Positions 27,540 to 35,648 of a stretch of 43,730 nucleotides of DNA are shown here, piece after piece. The notes under the pieces are model-generated. The model was given only the letters and a program-made list of their open reading frames with translations. It was not told the origin of the DNA and did not search any database. The position numbers were made by a program, and so were the translations under genes. The DNA lies in the NCBI GenBank assembly GCA_022181065.1, contig BQMY01000103.1:1-43730 (forward strand), in the 5' to 3' direction. The stretch is from Melioribacteraceae bacterium (GTDB taxonomy: Bacteria > Bacteroidota > Ignavibacteria > Ignavibacteriales > Melioribacteraceae). The first letter of the stretch is position 1, and each line of letters begins with the position of its first letter.

Positions 27540-30500
27540 ATGATAAAAAAGCATATAAATAAAGGGATGCACAGCATAAGTACCAAGCTGGTGGGTTTGA
27601 TAACGCTATTGATATTCATCATCGCGGTATCACTTTACATTACTGTTCCACATATGATGTTAAATCGTTCAATTCAGCTCCTGAGCCAGAAAGCGAATAG
27701 TATTTCGGATATGACCGCTTATTCGGTGAGAGCAGCTCTTGATTTTGAGTCGATACCAGATATCGAAAACGCGTTTAACATCGCCCGCGAAAATGATGAT
27801 CTGCTATACATGGTTCTGAAAAACAGGGCAGGGGAGATTGTATATTCCTATAATATGGAGTACGCCGAACAATATAATTATCTCTCCGCGAAAGAGAATA
27901 TTTTTGTTGGCGATATGAATGAGGTTTATAAAACCTACACTCCAATCAGTAAAAATGACAGAGCTATCGGTGAATTATATGTTGGTCTCTCACTCGTGGA
28001 CCTGCTCGATGAAATTGCCTCTTTTCGCAGCCGTCTTGCATATGGCTCACTGCTCGTGGTTCTATTCGGTATATTTTCTGCGATTTTTATCAGCAGGGTC
28101 GTGACAAAACCTCTTGATAAAATTGTAAAAACTTTTGATGATATTTCAAAGGGAGACCTATCGCAAAGGGCGCCGGTTGAGACAAAGGATGAGCTCGGAC
28201 AATTAGCGGAATCGTTTAACCTCATGGTTGAATCGCTCGAGTTCGCGGTAAATGAACTGGAGAACTCGAACAAAAATCTTCAGCTTGAGATCAATGAACG
28301 TAAAAAGGCAGAAGAGGAATTACGCAAACTCACTCAGGCTATCATTCAGAGTCCCGTATCGATAATGATCACCGCACTTGATAAAAAAATTGAGTATGTC
28401 AACCCGAAATTTGAACAGGTATCGGGTGAGAAAGCGAAAGATGTTATTGGCAGAAATTCGCAATTTTTGCTGATGGCAGAAAGAGACCCTGAAAAGTATA
28501 ATAATCTCTGGAACACCATAATCCATGGTAATGAGTGGAAGGGTGAGTTCCATAGCTTGAAGGAAGATGGCTCGAGCTACTGGGAATATATCTCAATATC
28601 CGCGCTTACAAATAGTGATAACAAAGTAACCCATTTCATAACAGTTAAAGAAGATATTACCGAAAGTAAAAAACTTGAGGAAACTAGAAAGAGATACGAT
28701 TTTATTGTTAATTCCTCAAAAGATTACATGGGACTCCTTAACCGGGAATTTGTATTCGAAGCGGTAAATCAGGCTTTTTGCGATATACTCGGAAGAAGCA
28801 GGGAAGAGCTTGTTAATTCACCGATGATGGAAGTTCTCGGACAAATGAATATAAAACATCATGCTGAAAAAGCATTGTTCTCATGCTTCAAAGGTGAAGA
28901 AACCTCGGTAGAGATTGAATATAATTTTGAATCTATCGGCTCAAGATTCCTGCACATTACTTTTTATCCTTACAGAAATGAGCACAATGAAATTACTCAC
29001 GTTGCGATAGTGGCAAAAGATGTGACTGAAAAACATGAAGCGGAAATTGTATTAAAAGAGAGTGAGGAGAGGTACAGGGAACTGGTTTCCAATTTGCCAG
29101 ATCTTGTAGTGGTGCATCAATATGGAAAAATTCTCTTTATAAATTCGGCTGTTAAAGAAATACTTGGTTATGAAAAAGATGAAGTGATGCACCAATCGGT
29201 GCTGAATTATATAGCCGAGGAGTACAGAGACAAAGTTGTCGAAACACTGAAACTGCGCGAGCAGGGTGTAAATGTTGAATCATACGAAATTGAGATGCTT
29301 TCACGAACGGGTGAAAGATTTTTTATGGAAATCAGGGGCGCAAGGATTAAATACGACAAAAAACCGGCTATCCTGAATGTCATCGTTAATATAACTGAGC
29401 GCAAAAAGCTTGAAATGCAGCTCAGAAAAATAAATGAACAGCTTGAATCGATTATTGCCGAAAGAACTTCCGAGCTGCTTAAAGTAGTAGAACAACTCAA
29501 AAAAGAGGTGGATGAACGCAAAGTAGCGGAAGATTCATTACGCGATTCGGAAGAAAAATTTAAGGCTCTCGCCGAATATAGTAATGATGTTATTATGCGA
29601 TTTGATCGCGATCTGAAACATCTTTACGTAAACAAAGCGGCCGAAAGAGTCTTTGGTATTCCGGTAGAAAAATTCATTGGTAAAACGCAGAAAGAACTTG
29701 GTTTCAGTAAGGTTGTTGAAAAAAAATGGACCGAAGCCGTTAATAAAGTTTTTGAAACAAGCGTTGCCTACCGTATTGAGTTTGAGTATGAAAAGGAACA
29801 CTGGATAGATTTGATCGTTTCTCCCGAATTATCAAGCAAAAGTAAAGTGAAAACTGTGTTGACTTCAGCCCGTGATATCACCGAGTTGAAGGAAAATGAA
29901 ATTGAATTAATCAAGGCGAAGGAAAAAGCACTCGAATCATCACGGTTAAAGTCTGAATTCCTCGCCAATATGAGCCATGAAATCCGAACACCAATGAACG
30001 CGATACTCGGGTTCACCGATGTATTAAACTCATATCTCAAGGAAAACAGACATAAAAATTATCTTTCCGCAATCAAAACCGCAGGTCAAAGTTTGCTCAC
30101 CCTGATCAATGATATTCTTGACCTTTCCAAAATTGAAGCGGGCAGACTTGAGCTTAACTACGAACCTATTGATCCCTACTCTTTCATAAATGAGATTAAA
30201 AACATCTTCTCAATAAGAATAGCAGAAAAACAGCTTGAGTTTTTTATTGAAATTGAAGAGGATTTGCCCAAGAGTCTGCTACTCGATGAAGTAAGACTCA
30301 GACAAATATTATTCAATCTTATTGGTAACGCGGTCAAATTCACCGAAAATGGTTATATCAAACTTACAATGAACAATGTTTATAAGGATAATGACCGTAG
30401 TACTGTGGACCTTATACTGGGAGTAGAGGATACCGGTATTGGTATTCCGAAGGGTTCTCAGCAGGAAATATTTGAGTCATTCAGGCAGCAGGAAGGGCAG

Positions 30501-31391
30501 AATACCAAGAAGTTTGGCGGTACGGGACTTGGTTTGGCAATCACAAAACGTCTGGTAGAAATGATGGGTGGTGAGATACGAGTCAAGAGTGATGTCGGGC
30601 ATGGAAGTCGGTTCGAGATTGTACTTTACAACGTTAGAGCCGCGGCTGCACCCGCTAGACCATCAATTGAACAGTACAAATATGATGAAAAGATAAAGTT
30701 CAACAAAGCTACCGTTCTCGTTGTGGATGATGTAGAAATAAACAGAAGGTTGATACTCGAGTACTTCCCGGAATGCAATCTTGATTTTATTGAAGCTACA
30801 GACGGGCAAGACGCTATAGAAAAAACCATTGAATATTCTCCCGAACTGATCCTGATGGATATACGTATGCCGGTACTTAACGGATATGAGGCAATTAAAC
30901 GTATCAGGCAAACGGATGGAATCAAAGATAGTATTGTTATCGCGATTACAGCCTCAGCCATGAAAGAGGATAAGCAAAAAATTGATGATGCAGGTTTTAA
31001 CGGCTACCTGATGAAACCCGTCCAGAAGTTTGAACTTCTTGGTGAGTTGAAAAAATATCTTGCCTATGAAGTTGAAGACTCACAGGAAAGCGAATCTGAA
31101 TCAGATACCGTGAAAGAAAAAATACTAAGTGATGAAGAAAGGGCAAAACTCCTCGAAAGATTTGATGGCGACCTTTCTGAAGTTTGGGAAAAAGCACTAA
31201 ATAATCATTATATCAATGATGCTGTTGAACTTGCCGATGAGATTATTTCTATCTCGAAAAAATATAAGGTGAACTTCCTTCTTGACTATGGCAGTGAACT
31301 TAAATTTCACGCGGAAAATTTTGATATAGAGCAAATGGAAGCGGCATTAAAGAGGTATTCTCAGGTAATTGACGTTTTGCGGCAAAAATAG
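27540..31391 (+). CDS. Hybrid histidine kinase with periplasmic CHASE8-like sensor, HAMP, four PAS and receiver
   Basis: 1283 residues. TM1 (~16-38), a periplasmic CHASE8-like domain (~40-165), TM2 (~166-190) and HAMP (~189-242) are followed by PAS1 (~262-380), PAS2 (~385-500), PAS3 (~505-630), a coiled coil (~630-670) and PAS4 (~672-790). HisKA has His813 (NMSHEIRTP). The HATPase domain shows NLIGNAVKF, DTGIGIP and GTGLGL. REC has Asp1107 (LMDIRMPVLNG). The last ~85 residues resemble a degenerate HPt-like helical bundle without an obvious His. It should sense the envelope state, relay phosphate to its own receiver and then to partners such as the operon's REC-cyclase. ATG 27540; a small stem-loop follows the stop. 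Confidence 0.94.
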   Translation: MIKKHINKGMHSISTKLVGLITLLIFIIAVSLYITVPHMMLNRSIQLLSQKANSISDMTAYSVRAALDFESIPDIENAFNIARENDDLLYMVLKNRAGEIVYSYNMEYAEQYNYLSAKENIFVGDMNEVYKTYTPISKNDRAIGELYVGLSLVDLLDEIASFRSRLAYGSLLVVLFGIFSAIFISRVVTKPLDKIVKTFDDISKGDLSQRAPVETKDELGQLAESFNLMVESLEFAVNELENSNKNLQLEINERKKAEEELRKLTQAIIQSPVSIMITALDKKIEYVNPKFEQVSGEKAKDVIGRNSQFLLMAERDPEKYNNLWNTIIHGNEWKGEFHSLKEDGSSYWEYISISALTNSDNKVTHFITVKEDITESKKLEETRKRYDFIVNSSKDYMGLLNREFVFEAVNQAFCDILGRSREELVNSPMMEVLGQMNIKHHAEKALFSCFKGEETSVEIEYNFESIGSRFLHITFYPYRNEHNEITHVAIVAKDVTEKHEAEIVLKESEERYRELVSNLPDLVVVHQYGKILFINSAVKEILGYEKDEVMHQSVLNYIAEEYRDKVVETLKLREQGVNVESYEIEMLSRTGERFFMEIRGARIKYDKKPAILNVIVNITERKKLEMQLRKINEQLESIIAERTSELLKVVEQLKKEVDERKVAEDSLRDSEEKFKALAEYSNDVIMRFDRDLKHLYVNKAAERVFGIPVEKFIGKTQKELGFSKVVEKKWTEAVNKVFETSVAYRIEFEYEKEHWIDLIVSPELSSKSKVKTVLTSARDITELKENEIELIKAKEKALESSRLKSEFLANMSHEIRTPMNAILGFTDVLNSYLKENRHKNYLSAIKTAGQSLLTLINDILDLSKIEAGRLELNYEPIDPYSFINEIKNIFSIRIAEKQLEFFIEIEEDLPKSLLLDEVRLRQILFNLIGNAVKFTENGYIKLTMNNVYKDNDRSTVDLILGVEDTGIGIPKGSQQEIFESFRQQEGQNTKKFGGTGLGLAITKRLVEMMGGEIRVKSDVGHGSRFEIVLYNVRAAAAPARPSIEQYKYDEKIKFNKATVLVVDDVEINRRLILEYFPECNLDFIEATDGQDAIEKTIEYSPELILMDIRMPVLNGYEAIKRIRQTDGIKDSIVIAITASAMKEDKQKIDDAGFNGYLMKPVQKFELLGELKKYLAYEVEDSQESESESDTVKEKILSDEERAKLLERFDGDLSEVWEKALNNHYINDAVELADEIISISKKYKVNFLLDYGSELKFHAENFDIEQMEAALKRYSQVIDVLRQK

Positions 31392-31393
31392 TA

Positions 31394-31417
31394 ACCCGCC
31401 ACATCTCTGCAGCGGGT
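31394..31417 (+). terminator. Short stem-loop after hybrid kinase
   Basis: ACCCGC (31394-31399) and GCGGGT (31412-31417) pair around a 12-base loop directly after the kinase stop. There is no strong T-run (cttcagac follows), so it is at most a weak terminator between convergent genes. Confidence 0.4.
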
Positions 31418-31424
31418 CTTCAGA

Positions 31425-32033
31425 CTATTTTAATTTATCCTTAAAAACCTTCTCGAACTTTTCCAGTTTTGGTGTGATCACAAAGGAACAGTACGGCTGA
31501 TTTTTATTGTTATCGTAATAATCCTGATGATAGTTTTCAGCCACATAAAAATTGGTTATTGGGGAAATTTCTGTAACGATCGGGTTATCGAAAATTCCCG
31601 CTTCATCCAGCTTGTTTTTATAAACTTCCGCCAGTTTTTTTTGTTCTTCGTTGTGATAAAAGATCACTGATCTGTACTGAGTCCCAACGTCCGCACCCTG
31701 TCTGTTCAGAGTGGTAGGGTCATGAGTTTTCCAGAATACCTCGAGCAGCTCATCGAAAGTAATAAGTTCAGGATCATAATCGAACTGGATTACTTCCGCG
31801 TGACCGGTTGTGCCGTTACATACTTCGTTGTATGTCGGGTTTTCAACTTCACCGCCTGAATACCCCGATTTTACATTCTCAACTCCGTCAAGACGCTGGA
31901 ATACAGCTTCTACGCACCAGAAACATCCCGCTCCAAAAGTAGCGGTTTCTTTATTTTTATCCATAGTATCTGCCTTAATTTGAAATGTTATTAAAGTTAA
32001 AATCAGAAAAACGAAAACTAATTTAATACGCAT
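31425..32033 (-). CDS. msrA: Peptide methionine sulfoxide reductase A, exported
   Basis: The ATG at 32033 has GAGG 8 nt before it; the ATG at 32045 would overlap that site. A signal peptide (MRIKLVFVFLILTLITFQIKA) leads to the MsrA domain with the catalytic GCFWC (Cys37), EVIQFDYDP and ENYHQDYY. It reduces methionine-S-sulfoxide in proteins, here in the periplasm because of the export signal. There is no fused MsrB domain. The C-terminal region lacks the extra recycling cysteines of E. coli-type MsrA apart from one in QPYCSF. Single gene, convergent with the hybrid kinase. Confidence 0.95.
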   Translation of the reverse strand: MRIKLVFVFLILTLITFQIKADTMDKNKETATFGAGCFWCVEAVFQRLDGVENVKSGYSGGEVENPTYNEVCNGTTGHAEVIQFDYDPELITFDELLEVFWKTHDPTTLNRQGADVGTQYRSVIFYHNEEQKKLAEVYKNKLDEAGIFDNPIVTEISPITNFYVAENYHQDYYDNNKNQPYCSFVITPKLEKFEKVFKDKLK

Positions 32034-32096
32034 ATTATGCCTCATTATGTTTCTAATTTCAACTTGTAAACTGTGTAAAAAGTTTCTGGCGAAATT

Positions 32097-33209
32097 TTAA
32101 CACTCATCTCCAAAGCAGATTCCAAGTTGGCGCGCTGTTAGAAGTGAGTCACTGTTGAGCGGTACTGTTTTCATTCTACTAACTGCTTCCGATAGCGGAA
32201 CATATTGTACTGTCGGAGGATCGAGCGCGACCATTACATTTTCATAACCTTCTTCGAGAGCTCTGATTGCCGCCGCACCGAAACGCAGAGATACAAGTCG
32301 GTCGAAAGTTGTCGGGCTGCCGCCCCTTAAAAGGTGCCCGAGTATTACAGTTCTTACTTCTTCACCGGTAAGGTGCTCAAGTTGTCTCGCCACACGTTCA
32401 CCCGCGCCACCAAGACGTTCGGCCTTGCCAAGCTCTTTCTCCAGAACCGCAACATCGCCATCTTTCGGTTTTGCGCCTTCTGCTACAACCACGATCGCGT
32501 AATCTCTTCCAGTTTCGTAGAGCCTTTTAACATGATTTGCCGCTTTCTGTATATCATACGGAATTTCAGGTATGAGGATAACGTCAGCAGAACCGGAGAT
32601 TCCGCTGTTTAGAGCAATCCATCCCGCGTAACGCCCCATGACTTCAACGACCATTACCCGGCTATGCGCCTGTGCTGTTGAGTGGAGTCTGTCGAGAGCT
32701 TCTGTCGCAAAACTAACCGCTGTATCAAAACCGAATGTTATAACTGTTTTGTCAAGGTCGTTATCAATAGTTTTTGGAACACCAATTACATTGAGTCCTT
32801 TTTCAATAAATCTGCTCGCCATTCCGAGAGACCCGTCACCTCCAATCGCTATCAGGGTATCGACACCATATTTGCGGAAACCATCCATTATTTCATCGGA
32901 ACGATCGACTTCGTGCATCAAACCATTTTCATCGGGCATCGGGTATTTGAAAGGATTCCCTTTGTTGGTTGTACCGAGGATCGTGCCCCCCAGGTTGGTA
33001 ATATCTTTCACAATTTCACGTGTGAGTTTTATCACCCCCCCTTCAGGGTATTTTTCGGGAAGAAACAAACCATTGTAACCATCCTTGATCCCGATTACTT
33101 CCCAACCTTTGTTGAGTGCCGAAATAGTTGCTGCCCTGATAACCGCGTTCAAACCGGGTGCATCGCCGCCGCCGGTGTTTATCGCGATTGTTCTTTTGCC
33201 ATTGACCAT
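32097..33209 (-). CDS. pfkA: 6-phosphofructokinase (group III / plant-type residues)
   Basis: 370 residues from the ATG at 33209, fixed by a perfect GGAGG 5 nt upstream; an open extension to 33527 has no protein-like composition. Motifs: NTGGGDAPGLNAV, IGGDGSLG (123-130), GVPKTIDNDLDKT (144-155), VEVMGRYAGWIAL and GHLLRGGSPT. The pair Gly (GGDGS) with Lys146 (PKTIDND) is seen in plant ATP-dependent PFKs. Pyrophosphate enzymes have Asp in GGDDT, and E. coli PfkA has GTIDND. ATP is therefore the likelier phosphoryl donor. It catalyses the committed step of glycolysis, fructose 6-phosphate to the 1,6-bisphosphate. Confidence 0.95.
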   Translation of the reverse strand: MVNGKRTIAINTGGGDAPGLNAVIRAATISALNKGWEVIGIKDGYNGLFLPEKYPEGGVIKLTREIVKDITNLGGTILGTTNKGNPFKYPMPDENGLMHEVDRSDEIMDGFRKYGVDTLIAIGGDGSLGMASRFIEKGLNVIGVPKTIDNDLDKTVITFGFDTAVSFATEALDRLHSTAQAHSRVMVVEVMGRYAGWIALNSGISGSADVILIPEIPYDIQKAANHVKRLYETGRDYAIVVVAEGAKPKDGDVAVLEKELGKAERLGGAGERVARQLEHLTGEEVRTVILGHLLRGGSPTTFDRLVSLRFGAAAIRALEEGYENVMVALDPPTVQYVPLSEAVSRMKTVPLNSDSLLTARQLGICFGDEC

Positions 33210-33350
33210 AAATCCTCCATTCTGGGAATATTTTAGAGAATATACTTCTATTAGCAGGAATTGGCAAATAAAGAAATTTATAACTCTTTTATAAATATGT
33301 AGATTAAAGAAATATGATTGCGTATAATTAAAGTTAAAAAGAGAGATGGT

Positions 33351-33701
33351 ATGATTGTAAAATCGCTTTTGGACGTTCAGCGGGAAAAAGTTTCGATGGA
33401 CGGGGCTGAAAAAGCCTTCAAGCAGATTCCGATATCTAAAGAGGATGGAACGCCCAATTATTCTATGCGGGTGTTTACTTTGAAATCGGGTGGATATACG
33501 CCGTATCATCAACACGATTATGAGCACGTTAATTATATTATAAGTGGTAACGGGGAACTTGTTGATGAAACCGGAAATAAAAAAACATTAAAAGAAGGGG
33601 ATTTTGCGCTTGTGATGCCGAATGAGAAACACCAGTATCGAAACACTTCTGACTCTGAAGATTTTGTTATGATCTGTGGCGTACCCAAATCCTTTGAATA
33701 A
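33351..33701 (+). CDS. Cupin-domain protein
   Basis: 116 residues from the ATG at 33351 (agagagatgg upstream). A single small cupin barrel is present: motif 1 GGYTPYHQHDYEHVNYIISGNGEL and motif 2 EGDFALVMPNEKHQYRNT, supplying His, His, Glu and His metal ligands. Small stand-alone cupins include isomerases, dioxygenases and sugar- or metal-binding regulators; which one cannot be told. It is divergent from phosphofructokinase and 42 nt upstream of a LysM lipoprotein. Confidence 0.88.
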   Translation: MIVKSLLDVQREKVSMDGAEKAFKQIPISKEDGTPNYSMRVFTLKSGGYTPYHQHDYEHVNYIISGNGELVDETGNKKTLKEGDFALVMPNEKHQYRNTSDSEDFVMICGVPKSFE

Positions 33702-33743
33702 TAAAAATAAAAGTTTTATCTTGCGAAAAACGGGATTGTAATT

Positions 33744-34160
33744 ATGAAAAAAGAGAATATCATTTTGGGCAGTACACACATTTCAGGTTTGCTGCTGGTA
33801 CTATTTTTTATCTCAACTCAATTTTTTGGCTGCGGTGGTGATGAACCCGAAGAAAAACCGGTTCAAAAAGAGGTCGTTCAGCAGCAGGAACAGAAAAAGC
33901 CCGAACCAAAACCCAAACCAAAACAGGAGCAGCAAGTTATCAGAAGGGATGTTCCACCGGGACTTGAACCAGATTTTATCGGTGAGTTTTATATCGTTCA
34001 ACCTGATGATAACCTTAATGATCTTGCGAGAAGATATTACGGTAGATGGGAAAATTGGCGTGAAATATTCCATGCGAATGAACATAAAATTGATGACTGG
34101 AATGTACTAACACCAGGTATGCGTATTGAAATTCCTCCATTAAATAAAGAGAAAAGATGA
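33744..34160 (+). CDS. LysM-domain lipoprotein
   Basis: 138 residues: signal with lipobox FFGCGG (Cys30), then a ~40-residue linker alternating Lys, Glu, Gln and Pro (EPKPKPKQEQ), then one LysM domain (YIVQPDDNLNDLARRYYG ... LTPGMRIEIP). LysM binds peptidoglycan GlcNAc, so the protein likely tethers the outer membrane to the wall through its flexible Pro/Lys spacer. It overlaps the TetR gene by 4 nt (ATGA). Confidence 0.9.
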   Translation: MKKENIILGSTHISGLLLVLFFISTQFFGCGGDEPEEKPVQKEVVQQQEQKKPEPKPKPKQEQQVIRRDVPPGLEPDFIGEFYIVQPDDNLNDLARRYYGRWENWREIFHANEHKIDDWNVLTPGMRIEIPPLNKEKR

Positions 34161-34759
34161 GCGAAAACTATTCTGAAAGCGAACTGAAAGCTGTCAAGGA
34201 AACTCTCCACGATAATGGTAAGCGGTTATTTCTGGAAAGTGGTGTAAAGGCTGTTTCGGCAGAGAAAATCGCGGATGATTCAGGTATATCAATTGAGCTG
34301 TTTAACAGATGCTACAGCTCAATCGAAACGCTTTTCTTTGCAATACTGGAAAAAGAGGAGCGACTTTTCCGGGATACGCTGGAGCAGCTAATTGCGGAAA
34401 ACAAGGAAAATCCGAAAATAGCGTTTTTTAATGTACTGAATACCGCGATGCAGCTTATCGCTAAAAATCCACTTGTTAAAAAAGTTATTGATACCGGTGA
34501 AATAGAATACCTGATGACCAAAATTCCAAAAGAGCATCTTGAAAAATATTTTACAGGTGATAAAGAATATTTTACATCGATGGTGGATTATTTTCAAACA
34601 CGCGGAATGTCGAGTGATATTCCTTCACCAATTTTAGCGAATACACTTCGTACTTTGTTTATCATACCATTCTTCAAGGAGAATATAGGGGAAGAGGAGT
34701 ATGAAACATCAATTCTTGCACTCGCTAAAGTCTTCACTGAAGGTTTGTTCAAGGAGTAG
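34157..34759 (+). CDS. TetR-family transcriptional regulator
   Basis: 200 residues. The N-terminal DNA-binding region (~15-65) reads NGKRLFLESGVKAVSAEKIADDSGISIELFNRCYSSIETLFFAIL, the TetR helix-turn-helix pattern with an atypical recognition helix (ELFNRCYSS). The C-terminal helical domain binds an unknown ligand. It is translationally coupled to the LysM lipoprotein; TetR proteins usually repress neighbours, so its target may be this operon or the repeat-rich region downstream. Confidence 0.88.
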   Translation: MSENYSESELKAVKETLHDNGKRLFLESGVKAVSAEKIADDSGISIELFNRCYSSIETLFFAILEKEERLFRDTLEQLIAENKENPKIAFFNVLNTAMQLIAKNPLVKKVIDTGEIEYLMTKIPKEHLEKYFTGDKEYFTSMVDYFQTRGMSSDIPSPILANTLRTLFIIPFFKENIGEEEYETSILALAKVFTEGLFKE

Positions 34760-35279
34760 AAAATATTTGCTCAGCAACATTTGTTGTTTTTATATGCTTT
34801 AGAGGTGTGACTAAAAAGGGACTAAGCCCCTTGCAACAACATCTATGTCATTGTCCCCCAGTAAAATCAGGATGCATCCAGATTTTGTTTTTTTACTTAA
34901 AATTTACAATCATAGATTAACGACCATCATAGGTGGGTGAGCCCTTCGACCCCGCTACACGGGGCAGGCAAAAGCTCAGGACAACGTCACTCGCTTGTCC
35001 CGCAAGGCGGGAAACCCCCGGAAAAAGCATGATATTAAACGAACCCATCCTATCCGCCTGGGGCGGACTTCCCTTTATTAAAGGGAAGGACTTTTGATCG
35101 TTGTCAAATCTGCTAGTTTTAAAAGTCCTCCTTGGAAGGAGGTGGATTTCGACGAATGTCGGAAGACGCAGGATGATTTATTGCATTTTTGTGACTTTTG
35201 GTCATCCCCTTTACAAATAAATTATCTCAACAAAACAGAAGGTTTTGCCACGAGGGATGGACAATTGTAAAACTTATCA
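34760..35279. repeat. 520-base gap filled with hairpins and dispersed repeats
   Basis: No open frame of protein-like composition was found. Successive hairpins are CCCCG/CGGGG (34950-34964), TCCCGC/GCGGGA (34998-35012), TCCGCC/GGCGGA (35053-35067) and TTCCCTTT/AAAGGGAA (35069-35087), followed by the longer repeat at 35122-35209. The left part carries CCCTTCGAC (34942-34950) and AGCTCAGGACAACG (34973-34986), halves of a common bacterial short repeat, with ~21 bases inserted between them. Confidence 0.8.
35122..35209 (+). repeat. Dispersed intergenic repeat, copy A
   Basis: 88 bases closely matching 43538-43626: about 52 of the first 56 positions are identical, and the tails are looser. Contains CCTCCTT/AAGGAGG, a CGAC-GAAT-GTCG hairpin and TGAC/GTCA near the end. 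Confidence 0.85.
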
Positions 35280-35648
35280 CTATTTCGCTTTCCTTTTCGC
35301 AAACTCTTCCTTTAAATATTTCCCCATGTAAAAACCCGTAGATGATCCCGTGATCGCAAAAATTATCGCAATAACGGTTGCGGCAATTATCATCATCCAA
35401 CCGCTGCCCAATTTGAATATTTCAGCAACCTTGTTGCCGATAATATGTGCTGAAGTGAGGTACATATATGCTGCCGGCAGCCCCCAGCCTATAAGAGCGG
35501 TAACAACTCCGTTCACAGCGCATTGCCTGTATGTTTTCATAAATATTCCCGATAATGCGGGAATGATGATAATCCAGTACCAGTCGGATGTAATGTAGGA
35601 AAACAAAATGGTTAGCAAAGCAGATACGATCATAATCGCGTAAATCAT
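35280..35648 (-). CDS. Small integral membrane protein, unknown
   Basis: 122 residues with four hydrophobic helices (~1-20, 23-40, 45-65, 82-108) and a basic C-terminus (LKEEFAKRKAK). No family recognised. Its start overlaps the acylase stop by 4 nt, so it is translated from the acylase message and may be a membrane partner of that enzyme; this is inferred only from coupling. Confidence 0.75.
   Translation of the reverse strand: MIYAIMIVSALLTILFSYITSDWYWIIIIPALSGIFMKTYRQCAVNGVVTALIGWGLPAAYMYLTSAHIIGNKVAEIFKLGSGWMMIIAATVIAIIFAITGSSTGFYMGKYLKEEFAKRKAK

Noticed and set aside
32682-33236. 184-codon plus-strand frame across phosphofructokinase
   Set aside because: Antisense shadow of pfkA; the pfkA motifs lie on the minus strand and no ribosome-binding site supports the plus frame.
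33210-33527. N-terminal extension of the phosphofructokinase frame by ~106 residues
   Set aside because: The extension is low-quality Phe/Asn/Arg-rich translation of an AT-rich promoter region; GGAGG at ideal spacing and the normal family N-terminus fix the start at 33209.
34930-35215. CRISPR array
   Set aside because: The hairpins differ from each other and lack identical direct repeats with regular spacers, and no cas genes are nearby.
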